Origin: Lachnospiraceae bacterium
Lineage (GTDB): Bacteria; Bacillota; Clostridia; Lachnospirales; Lachnospiraceae
Direction: 5' to 3'
DNA length: 64,000 bases
Assembly: GCA_910575475.1 (NCBI GenBank)
Contig: CAJTGD010000025.1
Span: 29,780-93,779 of the forward strand
How positions within the stretch are numbered: position 1 is the first letter of the stretch; every line of letters begins with the position of its first letter. The notes beneath the pieces were generated by a model. It did not search any database. It saw only the letters and a list, made by a program, of their open reading frames with translations, and was not told the DNA's origin. The translations under genes were made by a program, and so were the position numbers. This document shows positions 51,597-60,109 of this stretch, one piece after another.

Positions 51597-52636
51597 AGGA
51601 ACAGACCATTTTAGAAATAACAGGTTTATCCAAGGAATTTGAGATAAAAGAGAAAAAATTTCCTTATAAAACAAACCGGCTCAAAGCGATCCAGGATGTC
51701 TCTCTGACGGTCAGGAAAGGGGAGACCCTGGGAATCGTAGGCGAGTCCGGCTGCGGAAAGTCCACCCTGGGAAGGCTCATCATGCGGCTCATCGAACCTA
51801 CGGCCGGGGAGATCTGTCTGAACGGCATCAATATGACCGGGCTTTCCGGTGAAAAGCTGCGGCAGAAAAGAAGCGAATTTCAAATGATCTTTCAGGACCC
51901 TTATGCGGCCTTCAATCCCAGGATGACCGTCCGTGCCATCCTGGAGGAACCCTTGAGGACCAGCCGCATCCCAAAAGAGGAATGGCAGGGAAGGATCGAG
52001 CGGATCCTGGAATTGACGGGGCTTCCGCAGGATGCGCTGAAACGGTATCCCCATGAATTTTCCGGAGGGCAGCGGCAGCGGATCAGCATTGCAAGAGCGC
52101 TCCTTCTGAATCCCGGACTGGTGGTCGCGGATGAACCGGTCTCTGCGCTGGATGTCTCGATCCAGGCGCAGATCCTGAACCTGATGAGGGAGCTGCAGGA
52201 AAAAATGCAGATGTCCATGATCTTTATTTCTCATAATCTGGCGTCTGTACAGTATATCAGCCACAGAGTTGCGGTCATGTATCTGGGAAGGATCGTTGAG
52301 ATCGCAGACAGCGATGCCTTGTATGAGCATCCTCTGCACCCTTATACACAGGCTCTGATCGAGACCATTCCCATCCCGGTTCCCGGGGAAGGCAGGAAGC
52401 GCCGGCGTCTGTCCGGCGAGGTTCCCAGCCCCATCCATCTTCCGGAGGGCTGCGCATTTCATCTGCGCTGTCCTTATGCATCGGAGCAATGCCGAAAAGC
52501 GGTTCCGGAAATGAAGGAACACAGGCCGGGACATTTTGCCGCATGCCATAAATACAGCCAGGACATCGCTCAGCCGGCCAAAGACGAGGGTTCTGCTGAG
52601 AACAACTATAATCGGGAAGGAACTACGGAATCATGA
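51593..52636 (+). CDS. Peptide ABC transporter ATPase, DppF-like
   Basis: The 347-residue protein starts at the ATG overlapping the upstream stop (MKEQTILEITGLSKEFEIKE); longer frames lack a ribosome site. It has Walker A GESGCGKSTLGRL, signature FSGGQRQRISIARAL and Walker B LVVADEPVSALDV, with the C-terminal CAFHLRCPYASEQC cluster. Partner of the DppD-like ATPase. Confidence 0.95.
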   Translation: MKEQTILEITGLSKEFEIKEKKFPYKTNRLKAIQDVSLTVRKGETLGIVGESGCGKSTLGRLIMRLIEPTAGEICLNGINMTGLSGEKLRQKRSEFQMIFQDPYAAFNPRMTVRAILEEPLRTSRIPKEEWQGRIERILELTGLPQDALKRYPHEFSGGQRQRISIARALLLNPGLVVADEPVSALDVSIQAQILNLMRELQEKMQMSMIFISHNLASVQYISHRVAVMYLGRIVEIADSDALYEHPLHPYTQALIETIPIPVPGEGRKRRRLSGEVPSPIHLPEGCAFHLRCPYASEQCRKAVPEMKEHRPGHFAACHKYSQDIAQPAKDEGSAENNYNREGTTES

Positions 52637-53298
52637 AGCTTAATACATATTCGATCATTGCGGTCTGCAAAGAAACCGGATGCATGGGCGGCGCCGCCGC
52701 CTCTTATTTCCCCGGACTGGGAGCATTTTCACCGTATATCCGCCTTTCCCACGGCGTGATCGCGTCTCAGGGATGGGTGAATCCCTTTCTGAATGAGGAA
52801 GTCATGGGTAGGATCGAGCGCGGTGAAACCGCCGAAAGCGCACTGCATCAGGCACTGCAGGAGGACAAAGGGAAGGAACTGCGCCAGATCTCTGTTGTAG
52901 ATTACCTGGGAAATACCGCAGCCTATACCGGAAGTGAAAATGATCCGGTAAAACTTCATCTGCGCGGAGACGGTTACGTCATTGCCGGAAATATCCTGAC
53001 CGGCAAAGACGTTGTTCAGGAAATGGAACGGGCATTTTTATCGGCAGAGGGCTGCCTCTCCGACCGTCTTATGGCGGCTCTTCTGGCTGCTGACAGCAGG
53101 GGCGGCGACCGTCGTGGAAAAATGGCCGCCGTTCTCCGGGTGGACAAGATCCAGGGATTTCCTTATATTGACTTTCGGGTAGATGATCATCCGGAAGCGG
53201 TAAGGCATCTGAATGAGATCTATCAGAAGCATAAGACTCATATATTTGAGACCTATGACAGCTGGGTAGAAAATGTACGGCAGGGGATCAAGGGCTGA
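52633..53298 (+). CDS. DUF1028 family protein
   Basis: The 221-residue protein has YSIIAVCKETGCMGGAAAS, HGVIASQGWVNP and a GDGYVIAGNILTGKDVVQEM segment, the usual DUF1028 pattern. This family resembles Ntn-hydrolases and is often next to peptide or opine transporters and amidohydrolases. It is translationally coupled to the DppF-like gene. A peptidase or amidase acting on the imported substrate is a reasonable inference. Confidence 0.88.
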   Translation: MKLNTYSIIAVCKETGCMGGAAASYFPGLGAFSPYIRLSHGVIASQGWVNPFLNEEVMGRIERGETAESALHQALQEDKGKELRQISVVDYLGNTAAYTGSENDPVKLHLRGDGYVIAGNILTGKDVVQEMERAFLSAEGCLSDRLMAALLAADSRGGDRRGKMAAVLRVDKIQGFPYIDFRVDDHPEAVRHLNEIYQKHKTHIFETYDSWVENVRQGIKG

Positions 53299-53388
53299 GG
53301 ATCTTCAGGCGCAAATAGGAACGTACATTTTTTGAAAATAAAAAATCAGCGGAACTACAAAAATATAAAGACAGAGGTAGCAGCAGAA

Positions 53389-54549
53389 ATGAATGTATAT
53401 CATAATTTTAAGGAATGGCAGAAAAAATTGACGGATATCCGGCGGTATCTACACCAGCACCCGGAAGCCAGCATGAAGGAGTATCAGACTGCGGCATATA
53501 TCCGGGAATACCTGGACCGCCAGGGCATCCCCTGGAGGGAAGCCGGAGCCACCGGCACCGTAGCGGTCGTGACGGGCCGGGAGGGCGGACCGGTTATCGG
53601 ACTGCGGGGCGACATTGACGCCCTGGAGATGGAAGAACTCAATGACTTCCCCCATTGTTCCCGTCACCCCGGGGTGATGCATGCCTGCGGGCACGACGGA
53701 CATACGGCTGCTCTGCTGTGTGCGGCGGAATATCTGTATGCGCACAGAGAAGAACTTCCCGGAACTGTAAAGCTGATCTTCCAGCCCGGAGAGGAAAACG
53801 GTGAGGGCGCTGCCTCCATCGTAAAAAGCGGAGAGATCGATGATGTGCAGGGCATCTTTGGTCTCCATGTGTCCAGCTCCCTGCCCACAGGACAGGTGAC
53901 CATCCGCAAGGGCGTCATGTCCTCGGCAAATGACCGGTTCCAGATCTGGATCACCGGAAAGGGCTGTCACGGCTCCACCCCCCAGAAGGGAGCGGATGCT
54001 CTTCTGGCGGCTGCTTCCCTGGCCCAGACACTGCAGAGCGTCATCAGCAGGGAGAGTGATCCATTGAAGCCAACGGTCATGACTATTGGGATCTTAAAAA
54101 GCGGGACTGCATTTAATATCCTGCCGGAGCATGCTTATATGGAAGGGAGCATCCGGGTCCTGGAAGAAGCACAGCGCGAGAAGAACCGTGACATCATCCG
54201 GCGCATGGCGGAATCTACCGCTGCAGCTTATTCCTGCACTGTCAAGGTGGCTTTCACCTGTACCGCAAAAGTCGTATATAATGATGAGGCATTGACAGAC
54301 CTGGCGGTCACGGCGGCGGAAAAGCTTCTGGGCCGTGAGCAGGTCGGCGAACAGGAGCTGAGTCTGGGTGCGGAAGACTTCGCAGAATATCTTGCGGTAT
54401 CGCCTGTCACCTATATGAACATCGGTTCCCGCAATGAAGCGCTTGGGATCACCGCGCCGCACCACCACGGAGAGTTTGATATTGATGAGGCTTGCCTGCC
54501 GGTCTGCATGGGAATGTATGTACAATTTGTGTATGAATTTTTAATATAA
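53389..54549 (+). CDS. M20 family amidohydrolase/peptidase
   Basis: The 386-residue protein (ATG 53389 behind AGAGG) has RRYLHQHPEASMKEYQTA, GLRGDIDALEMEE, MHACGHDGHTAALL, QPGEENGEGAASI (catalytic and metal residues) and a dimerisation domain. Relatives hydrolyse N-acyl amino acids or dipeptides (aminoacylase, hippurate hydrolase). It ends the transport operon, which therefore imports and hydrolyses an amide or peptide. A terminator follows. Confidence 0.93.
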   Translation: MNVYHNFKEWQKKLTDIRRYLHQHPEASMKEYQTAAYIREYLDRQGIPWREAGATGTVAVVTGREGGPVIGLRGDIDALEMEELNDFPHCSRHPGVMHACGHDGHTAALLCAAEYLYAHREELPGTVKLIFQPGEENGEGAASIVKSGEIDDVQGIFGLHVSSSLPTGQVTIRKGVMSSANDRFQIWITGKGCHGSTPQKGADALLAAASLAQTLQSVISRESDPLKPTVMTIGILKSGTAFNILPEHAYMEGSIRVLEEAQREKNRDIIRRMAESTAAAYSCTVKVAFTCTAKVVYNDEALTDLAVTAAEKLLGREQVGEQELSLGAEDFAEYLAVSPVTYMNIGSRNEALGITAPHHHGEFDIDEACLPVCMGMYVQFVYEFLI

Positions 54550-54581
54550 GGAAATGTTCGGGAAAACCGTAGCATAATGCC

Positions 54582-54621
54582 AAAAAGGAGTGTGGACTAA
54601 AGGTGGTCTGCACTCCTTTTT
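54582..54621 (+). terminator. Terminator of the dpp-like operon
   Basis: AAAAAGGAGTG and CACTCCTTTTT are perfect arms around an 18-base loop, 33 bases after the M20 stop. Confidence 0.88.
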
Positions 54622-54677
54622 CGTATTATCCTGACGTCTTTCTCAATAATGTCATATGCCGCCTGCTACTATTACGT

Positions 54678-54707
54678 TTGACTAACCGCAGCCCCGCCAC
54701 CTATAAT
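54678..54707 (+). promoter_or_regulatory. Promoter of the metal ATPase operon
   Basis: TTGACT (54678) and TATAAT (54702) with 18-base spacing lie 42 bases before the first small gene. Confidence 0.75.
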
Positions 54708-54748
54708 GTGAAAGAATCAAATCTGACAAAAGAAATGAGGTGAATCGC

Positions 54749-54829
54749 ATGAAGCAGCACAGATTCTGGGCATGGGCAGCCGTTTTCTGTATGGTCATGG
54801 TATTTTATACCGGCTATGAGCATAAGTAA
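54749..54829 (+). CDS. Small membrane peptide (26 aa) at the head of the metal ATPase operon
   Basis: A GAGGTG ribosome site and ATG open a 26-codon frame, MKQHRFWAWAAVFCMVMVFY then TGYEHK. It is one hydrophobic helix with basic ends. Similar tiny proteins occur before this type of P-type ATPase in Lachnospiraceae (possibly the family called DUF6219; I am not certain). It could modulate or assemble with the ATPase. Confidence 0.7.
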   Translation: MKQHRFWAWAAVFCMVMVFYTGYEHK

Positions 54830-54922
54830 ATGAAATGCTGCGGGAAGCTTGCCCCCGGCTCCCTTTCCGCATACGACGAAATCCCAAAGACAGTATAAAC
54901 AACTTACAGCAGGAGGAAAATT

Positions 54923-55264
54923 ATGAGCGATATTTTGAAAATGAAAAATGTGATTTTATTTGCAGGCGGAGTTTTATTTGGAACGGCAGGGATCAAGGTG
55001 CTCTCCGGGAGAGACGCGAAAAAGGTATATACAAGCTGTACCGCGGCCGTACTGCGGGCGAAAGACTGCATCCTGGATACGGTGACAGCGGTACAGGAGA
55101 ATGCGGAGGATATCCTGGCCGAGGCGAAGCAGATCAACGAGGAGCGCGCTGATGAGGAAGCGTCCTGTGTCGTAGACGATGAACAGATGGAAGAAGCCGG
55201 TTCCGCAAAAAGTGTTGTCAAGGCGGCAGAAGCGGCAATGAATTATAAGGAAGAGGCGGAATAA
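54923..55264 (+). CDS. Membrane-associated protein of unknown function (113 aa) before the metal ATPase
   Basis: The N-terminal hydrophobic stretch NVILFAGGVLFGTAGIKVLS is followed by KKVYTSCTAAVLRAKDCILD and an acidic helix. It ends with a stop immediately before the GTG of the ATPase, so the two are coupled. This arrangement is recurrent in Firmicutes (possibly DUF6110; family number from memory). Two cysteines (TSCTAAV, KDCILD) could bind metal. Confidence 0.75.
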   Translation: MSDILKMKNVILFAGGVLFGTAGIKVLSGRDAKKVYTSCTAAVLRAKDCILDTVTAVQENAEDILAEAKQINEERADEEASCVVDDEQMEEAGSAKSVVKAAEAAMNYKEEAE

Positions 55265-57352
55265 GTGAAATTCATAATCAAGCATGAAATCTCCGGAAGG
55301 CTCCGCATCCATCTCCCTGCCGCCCGGCTGACCTGCCGTGAGGCGGACTGTCTGGTGGCCTGTCTGGAAGCCGTCCCGTCCGTCACCCGTGTAAAGGTCT
55401 ATGAGCGCACGGCGGACGCGGCAATCTGTTATACCGGAGACCGGGACGCGCTGCTCCATATCCTTCGCCTCTATCAAAAGGAGGAAGCCGAAGCATCCGG
55501 AACAGCTCCCATCCATTCCGGCCGGGAGCTGAACGCGGCCTATCAGGAAAAGCTGGTCAGCCATGTACTCCTTCGGATGTGTACGAAGCTGTTCCTGCCC
55601 GCCCCGATACGCGCGGTATGGACTGCCGTCAGGGCCTGGCGGTATATCCGGAAGGGAATCCGCAGCCTTTTCAGAGGCAGCCTGGAGGTGTCCGTGCTGG
55701 ATGCCGCGGCTATCTCGGTCTCATTGCTGCGCCGGGATACCGAGACCGCCGGATCTGTCATGTTCCTGCTGGGCATCGGTGAGATTCTGGAAGAGTGGAC
55801 CCGCAAAAAGTCCGTGAACGACCTGGCCCGGAGCATGTCCCTCAACGTCCGGAAGGTCTGGCTGAAAACTGATGGCCGGGAGGTACTGGTCGATTCGAAA
55901 GAGGTTTCCGCAGGCTGTCAGGTCGTGGTACATATGGGAAATGTGATCCCATTTGACGGAAATGTGACGGAAGGGGAGGGAATGGTCAACCAGTCCTCTC
56001 TGACCGGGGAAGCCCTGCCGGTGCGCAAAGGGATTTCCAGCTATGTGTACGCGGGCACGGTTTTGGAGGAAGGCGAATTTACCATCGAGGTCCGCCATAC
56101 CTCGGGCGCGACCCGGTATGAGAAGATCATCGCCATGATCGAAGAATCGGAAAAGCTGAAGTCCTCCCTCGAAGGCAAGGCGGCCCGGCTGGCCGACCGG
56201 CTGGTTCCTTATACCCTTGCCGGAACCGGGCTTACCTGGCTCGTCACAGGAAATACAACGAAGGCGTTGGCTGTATTGATGGTCGATTTTTCCTGCGCGC
56301 TGAAGCTTGCCATCCCCATCGCCGTATTGTCCGCCATCCGGGAAGCCGGAACCCATCGGATCACCGTAAAAGGCGGCAAATACCTGGAAGCCATCGCGGA
56401 GGCCGAGACCATTGTATTTGATAAAACCGGAACCCTGACAAAGGCCCGGCCCACCTTGAAAATGGTGGTTCCCTTCTGCGGCGCAGAGGAAAATGAACTG
56501 CTGCGGACTGCGGCCTGCCTGGAAGAGCATTTTCCGCATTCCATGGCGAAGGCGGTGATCCGGGCTGCGCAGGAGCGCGGACTGGATCACGAGGAAATGC
56601 ATTCCCGTGTGGAGTATATCGTAGCACACGGGATCTCGTCACAGATTGAAGGGAAGAAGGTGGTCATCGGCAGCGCGCATTTTGTATTTGAAGATGAAAA
56701 ATGCCGGATCCCCGAAGGATATGAAAAGTCTTTTGCAGATCTGCCGAAGGAGTATTCTCATCTGTATCTCGCCGTTGAGAATCGGCTGGCCGCAGTCCTC
56801 TGCATCGAAGATCCGCTACGGGAAGAAGCCCCATCGGTCATACAGGCCCTGAAAAAGGCCGGCTTTAAAAAAGCCGTCATGATGACCGGAGACAGCGAAC
56901 GGACGGCATCAGCGGCAGCGGAAAAGGTGGGTGTCGATGCCTATGACTCTGAGGTGCTTCCGGAGGATAAGGCACGCTTTATTGAAGCGGAAAAAGCCGC
57001 CGGGAGAAAAGTGGTCATGGTCGGTGACGGTATCAACGATTCCCCCGCGCTTTCTGCGGCGGACGTAGGGATTGCTGTCAGCGACGGCGCGGAAATCGCG
57101 CGGGAGATCGCGGACATTACCATATCCGCCGATAAACTGGATGATCTGGTGACCTTAAAGCTGCTCAGCAATGCTCTGGTTCGGCGCATCCGGCACAATT
57201 ACCGTCAGATCGTAGGGATCAATACCGTGTTGATCCTGCTGGGAGTCAGCGGAACCCTGCAGCCCGCAGTTTCCGCGACCCTGCATAATCTGTCCACCCT
57301 GGGGATCAGTCTGCGGAGCATGCAGAACCTGCTGGCGGAAAACAGACCGTAG
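55265..57352 (+). CDS. P1B-type metal-transporting ATPase with atypical metal motif
   Basis: The 695-residue pump has a GTG start directly after the upstream stop. An HMA_2-like N-terminal domain without CxxC (about 1-75) is followed by the actuator with SLTGEALP, the phosphorylation motif FDKTGTLTKARP, HP-type motif HFPHSMAKA and hinge MVGDGINDSPALSAAD. The helix-4 metal motif reads VDFSCALKLAIP: the usual CPC is FSC, so the first Cys and the Pro are absent. Related DtxR/MntR-linked pumps export iron or manganese. A DtxR-type regulator gene is convergent. Confidence 0.9.
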   Translation: MKFIIKHEISGRLRIHLPAARLTCREADCLVACLEAVPSVTRVKVYERTADAAICYTGDRDALLHILRLYQKEEAEASGTAPIHSGRELNAAYQEKLVSHVLLRMCTKLFLPAPIRAVWTAVRAWRYIRKGIRSLFRGSLEVSVLDAAAISVSLLRRDTETAGSVMFLLGIGEILEEWTRKKSVNDLARSMSLNVRKVWLKTDGREVLVDSKEVSAGCQVVVHMGNVIPFDGNVTEGEGMVNQSSLTGEALPVRKGISSYVYAGTVLEEGEFTIEVRHTSGATRYEKIIAMIEESEKLKSSLEGKAARLADRLVPYTLAGTGLTWLVTGNTTKALAVLMVDFSCALKLAIPIAVLSAIREAGTHRITVKGGKYLEAIAEAETIVFDKTGTLTKARPTLKMVVPFCGAEENELLRTAACLEEHFPHSMAKAVIRAAQERGLDHEEMHSRVEYIVAHGISSQIEGKKVVIGSAHFVFEDEKCRIPEGYEKSFADLPKEYSHLYLAVENRLAAVLCIEDPLREEAPSVIQALKKAGFKKAVMMTGDSERTASAAAEKVGVDAYDSEVLPEDKARFIEAEKAAGRKVVMVGDGINDSPALSAADVGIAVSDGAEIAREIADITISADKLDDLVTLKLLSNALVRRIRHNYRQIVGINTVLILLGVSGTLQPAVSATLHNLSTLGISLRSMQNLLAENRP

Positions 57353-57357
57353 CTTTC

Positions 57358-57726
57358 TTACTTTTTATCCCTGATCAGCGCCTTAAAGGCCTCATAGCTT
57401 TGCGCGCTGATCAGGTGCTCAATCTCACAGGCATCCGCGCTTGCAGTCTCCTCATCTACACCGAGCCCGGTCAAAAGCTTCCGGACAGTATCGTGCCGTT
57501 CATAGATTTCCCCGGCAATCTCTCTTCCCCTGTCTGTCAGGTGCACCTCTCGCGTTTTATCATCCAGAAACAGGTAGCCTTCTTCTGACAGCGCCCTCAG
57601 CGCAACCGAAACCGTTGGGCGGGAGACCTTGAGCTGCGCGGCGATGTCGGCGCCGTGTACGTTCTTTCGTTTTGAAATCGTATAGATTGCTTTCAGATAA
57701 TCTTCTACGGTCTTTTTTTGTTTCAT
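57358..57726 (-). CDS. DtxR/MntR family metal-dependent regulator
   Basis: The 122-residue protein has an N-terminal winged helix (VEDYLKAIYTISKRKNVHGA, VSRPTVSVALRALSEEGYLF) and dimerisation/metal region (RHDTVRKLLTGLGVDEETA, DACEIEHLISAQSYEAFKAL). It lacks the SH3-like domain, as in MntR. It senses Mn(II) or Fe(II). The stop is five bases from the convergent ATPase stop, so regulation of the ATPase must act at its distant promoter. Confidence 0.92.
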   Translation of the reverse strand: MKQKKTVEDYLKAIYTISKRKNVHGADIAAQLKVSRPTVSVALRALSEEGYLFLDDKTREVHLTDRGREIAGEIYERHDTVRKLLTGLGVDEETASADACEIEHLISAQSYEAFKALIRDKK

Positions 57727-57751
57727 TTTCCATCGCCTCGAGATGTTATGG

Positions 57752-57775
57752 CTAATTTATATTAGTTCTATCTAA
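57752..57775. promoter_or_regulatory. Candidate autoregulatory operator of the DtxR-type gene
   Basis: Two overlapping dyads, CTAAT-TTAT-ATTAG and TTAGTTCTATCTAA, lie 26-49 bases before the start codon. They resemble TTAG..CTAA elements bound by DtxR-family proteins. Inference from position and shape. Confidence 0.5.
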
Positions 57776-57780
57776 CTTAT

Positions 57781-57818
57781 ATTCAAAAAAGAGGCGGTCA
57801 CATTTCGTTAGTGACCGC
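57781..57818 (-). terminator. Terminator of the 57884-59293 ATPase gene
   Basis: GCGGTCAC and GTGACCGC (57794-57818) form a hairpin around nine bases, followed on the minus strand by CTCTTTTTTG. It lies 66 bases past the stop. Confidence 0.78.
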
Positions 57819-57883
57819 TAACTATTCTTACTATACCTGATACCGACCGTTTTTGTCAAGGATATTTTATATCAAATGCTGCC

Positions 57884-59293
57884 TTACCGGCCGGATGCGT
57901 TATCCCACTCCATATCCTCAAACCGGATGAGAAGCACATCCCCCCACTTCTCTGCCAGCTCCCGGCAGCTGTCTGTAAATCCGCTTTTCGAAAACAGGAT
58001 CAGCACATTTTTCTTATAATGGAACAATGTGCTCTGGTGCTGCAGTTCTTTCAGCTCCGCTTCCGAGGTCAGCTCATTTCTCCACTTGCACTCTGCAAAG
58101 ATGGCTTCGCCTTCCTCATTGTCTGCAAGAATATCAATCTCTGTCTGCCGCTTCTCCACCGGATCATTGCCCCACCATCGGCCCATATCCTGAAAGTCAA
58201 CCGGCAGGTTTCCTTTGAGATTCTCCTGCCACAGGTACTGCTTGCAGATCTCCTCAAACACGAAGCCCATGTATGCCGGGATCTGCTTCTCTACCCGCTG
58301 GTACACCCTGTCCCCGGCCCCCTGTCCGATCAGGGACAGGTTCGCCGGAACAAAACGATACCAGAACTGAAACATGCTGTCCGACAGCTTATAGATCGTT
58401 TTTCTGGAGCGCTCGGCCTTATAGGGAAATTCCTTCTCGATGATACCGATCGACATCAGCTTGGAAATATAATTGCTGGTCGCCCCCGTGTCATTCAGTC
58501 CGGAAGCCCCGGATATCTCGCTGATCTTGCTGGATCCGGTGGCAATGGCTTTGATGATCGCGTTATACTGCATCGGCTCCCGGCATTCCTGCTTGATCAG
58601 GTTCCCCGGCTCCTCAAACAAATACGCCGACATTTCGAAAAAGTTACTTTTGATATTATCCTCCATCGACCTTCTGTCATCCAGCTTCGACATATACAGC
58701 GGAATCCCCCCTGTAATCCCATAAGCCAGGGCGAGCTCCTGCTTATTAAAATGCTGGTAGTATCTGCTGCACTCGGCAAATGTAAAGGGCCGGATCTTCA
58801 TCTGCGCCGTCCTTCTCCCGTACAGCGGGCTCTGGTAACCCAGCACCTGGTTCTCCATAAAAGAAAGGGAGGAACCGCACAGAATGATCATCAATTTGGA
58901 TTTTAAAAACTTATGGTCGATAAAGGAGGCCAGAAGAGAGGAAATCCCGCCGTAGCAATTTGCCAGATACGGATATTCGTCGATCACAAGTATGACCCGC
59001 TCCTCCTTCGACATCCGGTAGATCAGCTCCAGCGCCTCATTAAAATCCCGGAACACGGTTCCTATCTCCACTCCCGTAAAGACAGACATGATACTGGCGC
59101 TCAGGATCTCCAGGTTCTGCTTCTCGTTAGAATCAATCCCCGGGTAAAAAACAGCCTTCTTGTCCTTGATAAACTCACTGATCAGGGTCGTCTTGCCTAC
59201 CCGCCTTCTTCCATAGATCACAACAAACTCAAATGCATCACTCTGATACAGCCTCTCCAGCGTCCCCATTTCCCGTTCTCTTCCGATAAACAT
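57884..59293 (-). CDS. Archaeal-type ATPase with DUF234-like C-terminus
   Basis: The 469-residue protein has an ATPase domain (FIGREREMGTLERLYQS; Walker A YGRRRVGKTTLISEF; Walker B VILVIDEYPYLA), a winged-helix segment (KISEISGASGLNDTGATSNY) and a C-terminal DUF234-type PD-(D/E)XK-like domain (EIDILADNEEGEAIFAECKW). Second intact ATPase-nuclease-like gene in the window. Function of this family is unknown. Confidence 0.88.
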   Translation of the reverse strand: MFIGREREMGTLERLYQSDAFEFVVIYGRRRVGKTTLISEFIKDKKAVFYPGIDSNEKQNLEILSASIMSVFTGVEIGTVFRDFNEALELIYRMSKEERVILVIDEYPYLANCYGGISSLLASFIDHKFLKSKLMIILCGSSLSFMENQVLGYQSPLYGRRTAQMKIRPFTFAECSRYYQHFNKQELALAYGITGGIPLYMSKLDDRRSMEDNIKSNFFEMSAYLFEEPGNLIKQECREPMQYNAIIKAIATGSSKISEISGASGLNDTGATSNYISKLMSIGIIEKEFPYKAERSRKTIYKLSDSMFQFWYRFVPANLSLIGQGAGDRVYQRVEKQIPAYMGFVFEEICKQYLWQENLKGNLPVDFQDMGRWWGNDPVEKRQTEIDILADNEEGEAIFAECKWRNELTSEAELKELQHQSTLFHYKKNVLILFSKSGFTDSCRELAEKWGDVLLIRFEDMEWDNASGR

Positions 59294-59558
59294 CCTGCCA
59301 CCTCACTTTTTATATGACTCAGCTTAAAATTAGCTGTGTTACGATTAACTTAATCATAAATAAGTAAATTACATTTAACCTTATTATGGTATATTATAGT
59401 AAAAAAGTCAAGAAACTATTCTTGTATTTTTGCGCATGTGTGTAAAGCAGCTGTGAATAGTAACCATAATGAAAAACAGATTTCTGCTTATTGACCTTTT
59501 AAATAGAATAGTGTATCATGAATTTAAAATTATATTTTACATGGAGGTGTCATTAAGG

Positions 59559-60014
59559 ATGAATGAGACACGAAAAAAACGGTACATTGTCATCTTCTTT
59601 TTTCTGATCGTCATTGTTCTGTGTGCTTATTTTATGATTTCAGGTAAATTGACTGAAAGCCGTAAATTGGCCGATGAGCGCAATACCGATAATATTACAT
59701 ATGCACAATTTAAAGAAGGACAGCAGGAAGCAATGAATGAGGCAGACAAGGAAAAAGTGAAACAGGCCGACTTAGAAAGGAGTTTGCAGGAAGTGATCCA
59801 GTCCATCGTTGAAGGCAGCGATTCGCTAGTCAGTATCCAGGACTTCAACAGTGCTGACTTTTCCGCTTCTGCTGTTTCCGTTACCTTATATACCGAACAG
59901 GGAAATGACATCTCCCAGGAGCAGCGGGATGGAATTGTAAGGACGATAGCCGGCAGCATGGATGGTCTGGCCCAGGATAACATTACCATCAATATCAGTG
60001 CCCCTGAAGCTTAA
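59559..60014 (+). CDS. Membrane-anchored hypothetical protein
   Basis: The 151-residue protein starts MNETRKKRYIVIFFFLIVIV behind GGAGGTG with nine-base spacing. It has one membrane helix (about 9-29) and an extracellular, partly helical domain (about 35-151) ending in a strand-rich NSADFSASAVSVTLYTEQGN part. No family recognised. Longer upstream frames lack a ribosome site. Confidence 0.75.
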   Translation: MNETRKKRYIVIFFFLIVIVLCAYFMISGKLTESRKLADERNTDNITYAQFKEGQQEAMNEADKEKVKQADLERSLQEVIQSIVEGSDSLVSIQDFNSADFSASAVSVTLYTEQGNDISQEQRDGIVRTIAGSMDGLAQDNITINISAPEA

Positions 60015-60109
60015 TTTGTATAATACGGAGCAGCAGATCGATCTGCCGCTCCGTATCTATTTCTGCGAAGTAACGAACTTACATGGATATTTGACGGCCG
60101 CTGTGAGAG

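Noticed and set aside
49965..52549. Long minus-strand open frames opposite the dpp-like genes
   Set aside because: They mirror well-supported permease and ATPase genes and show no domains or ribosome sites.
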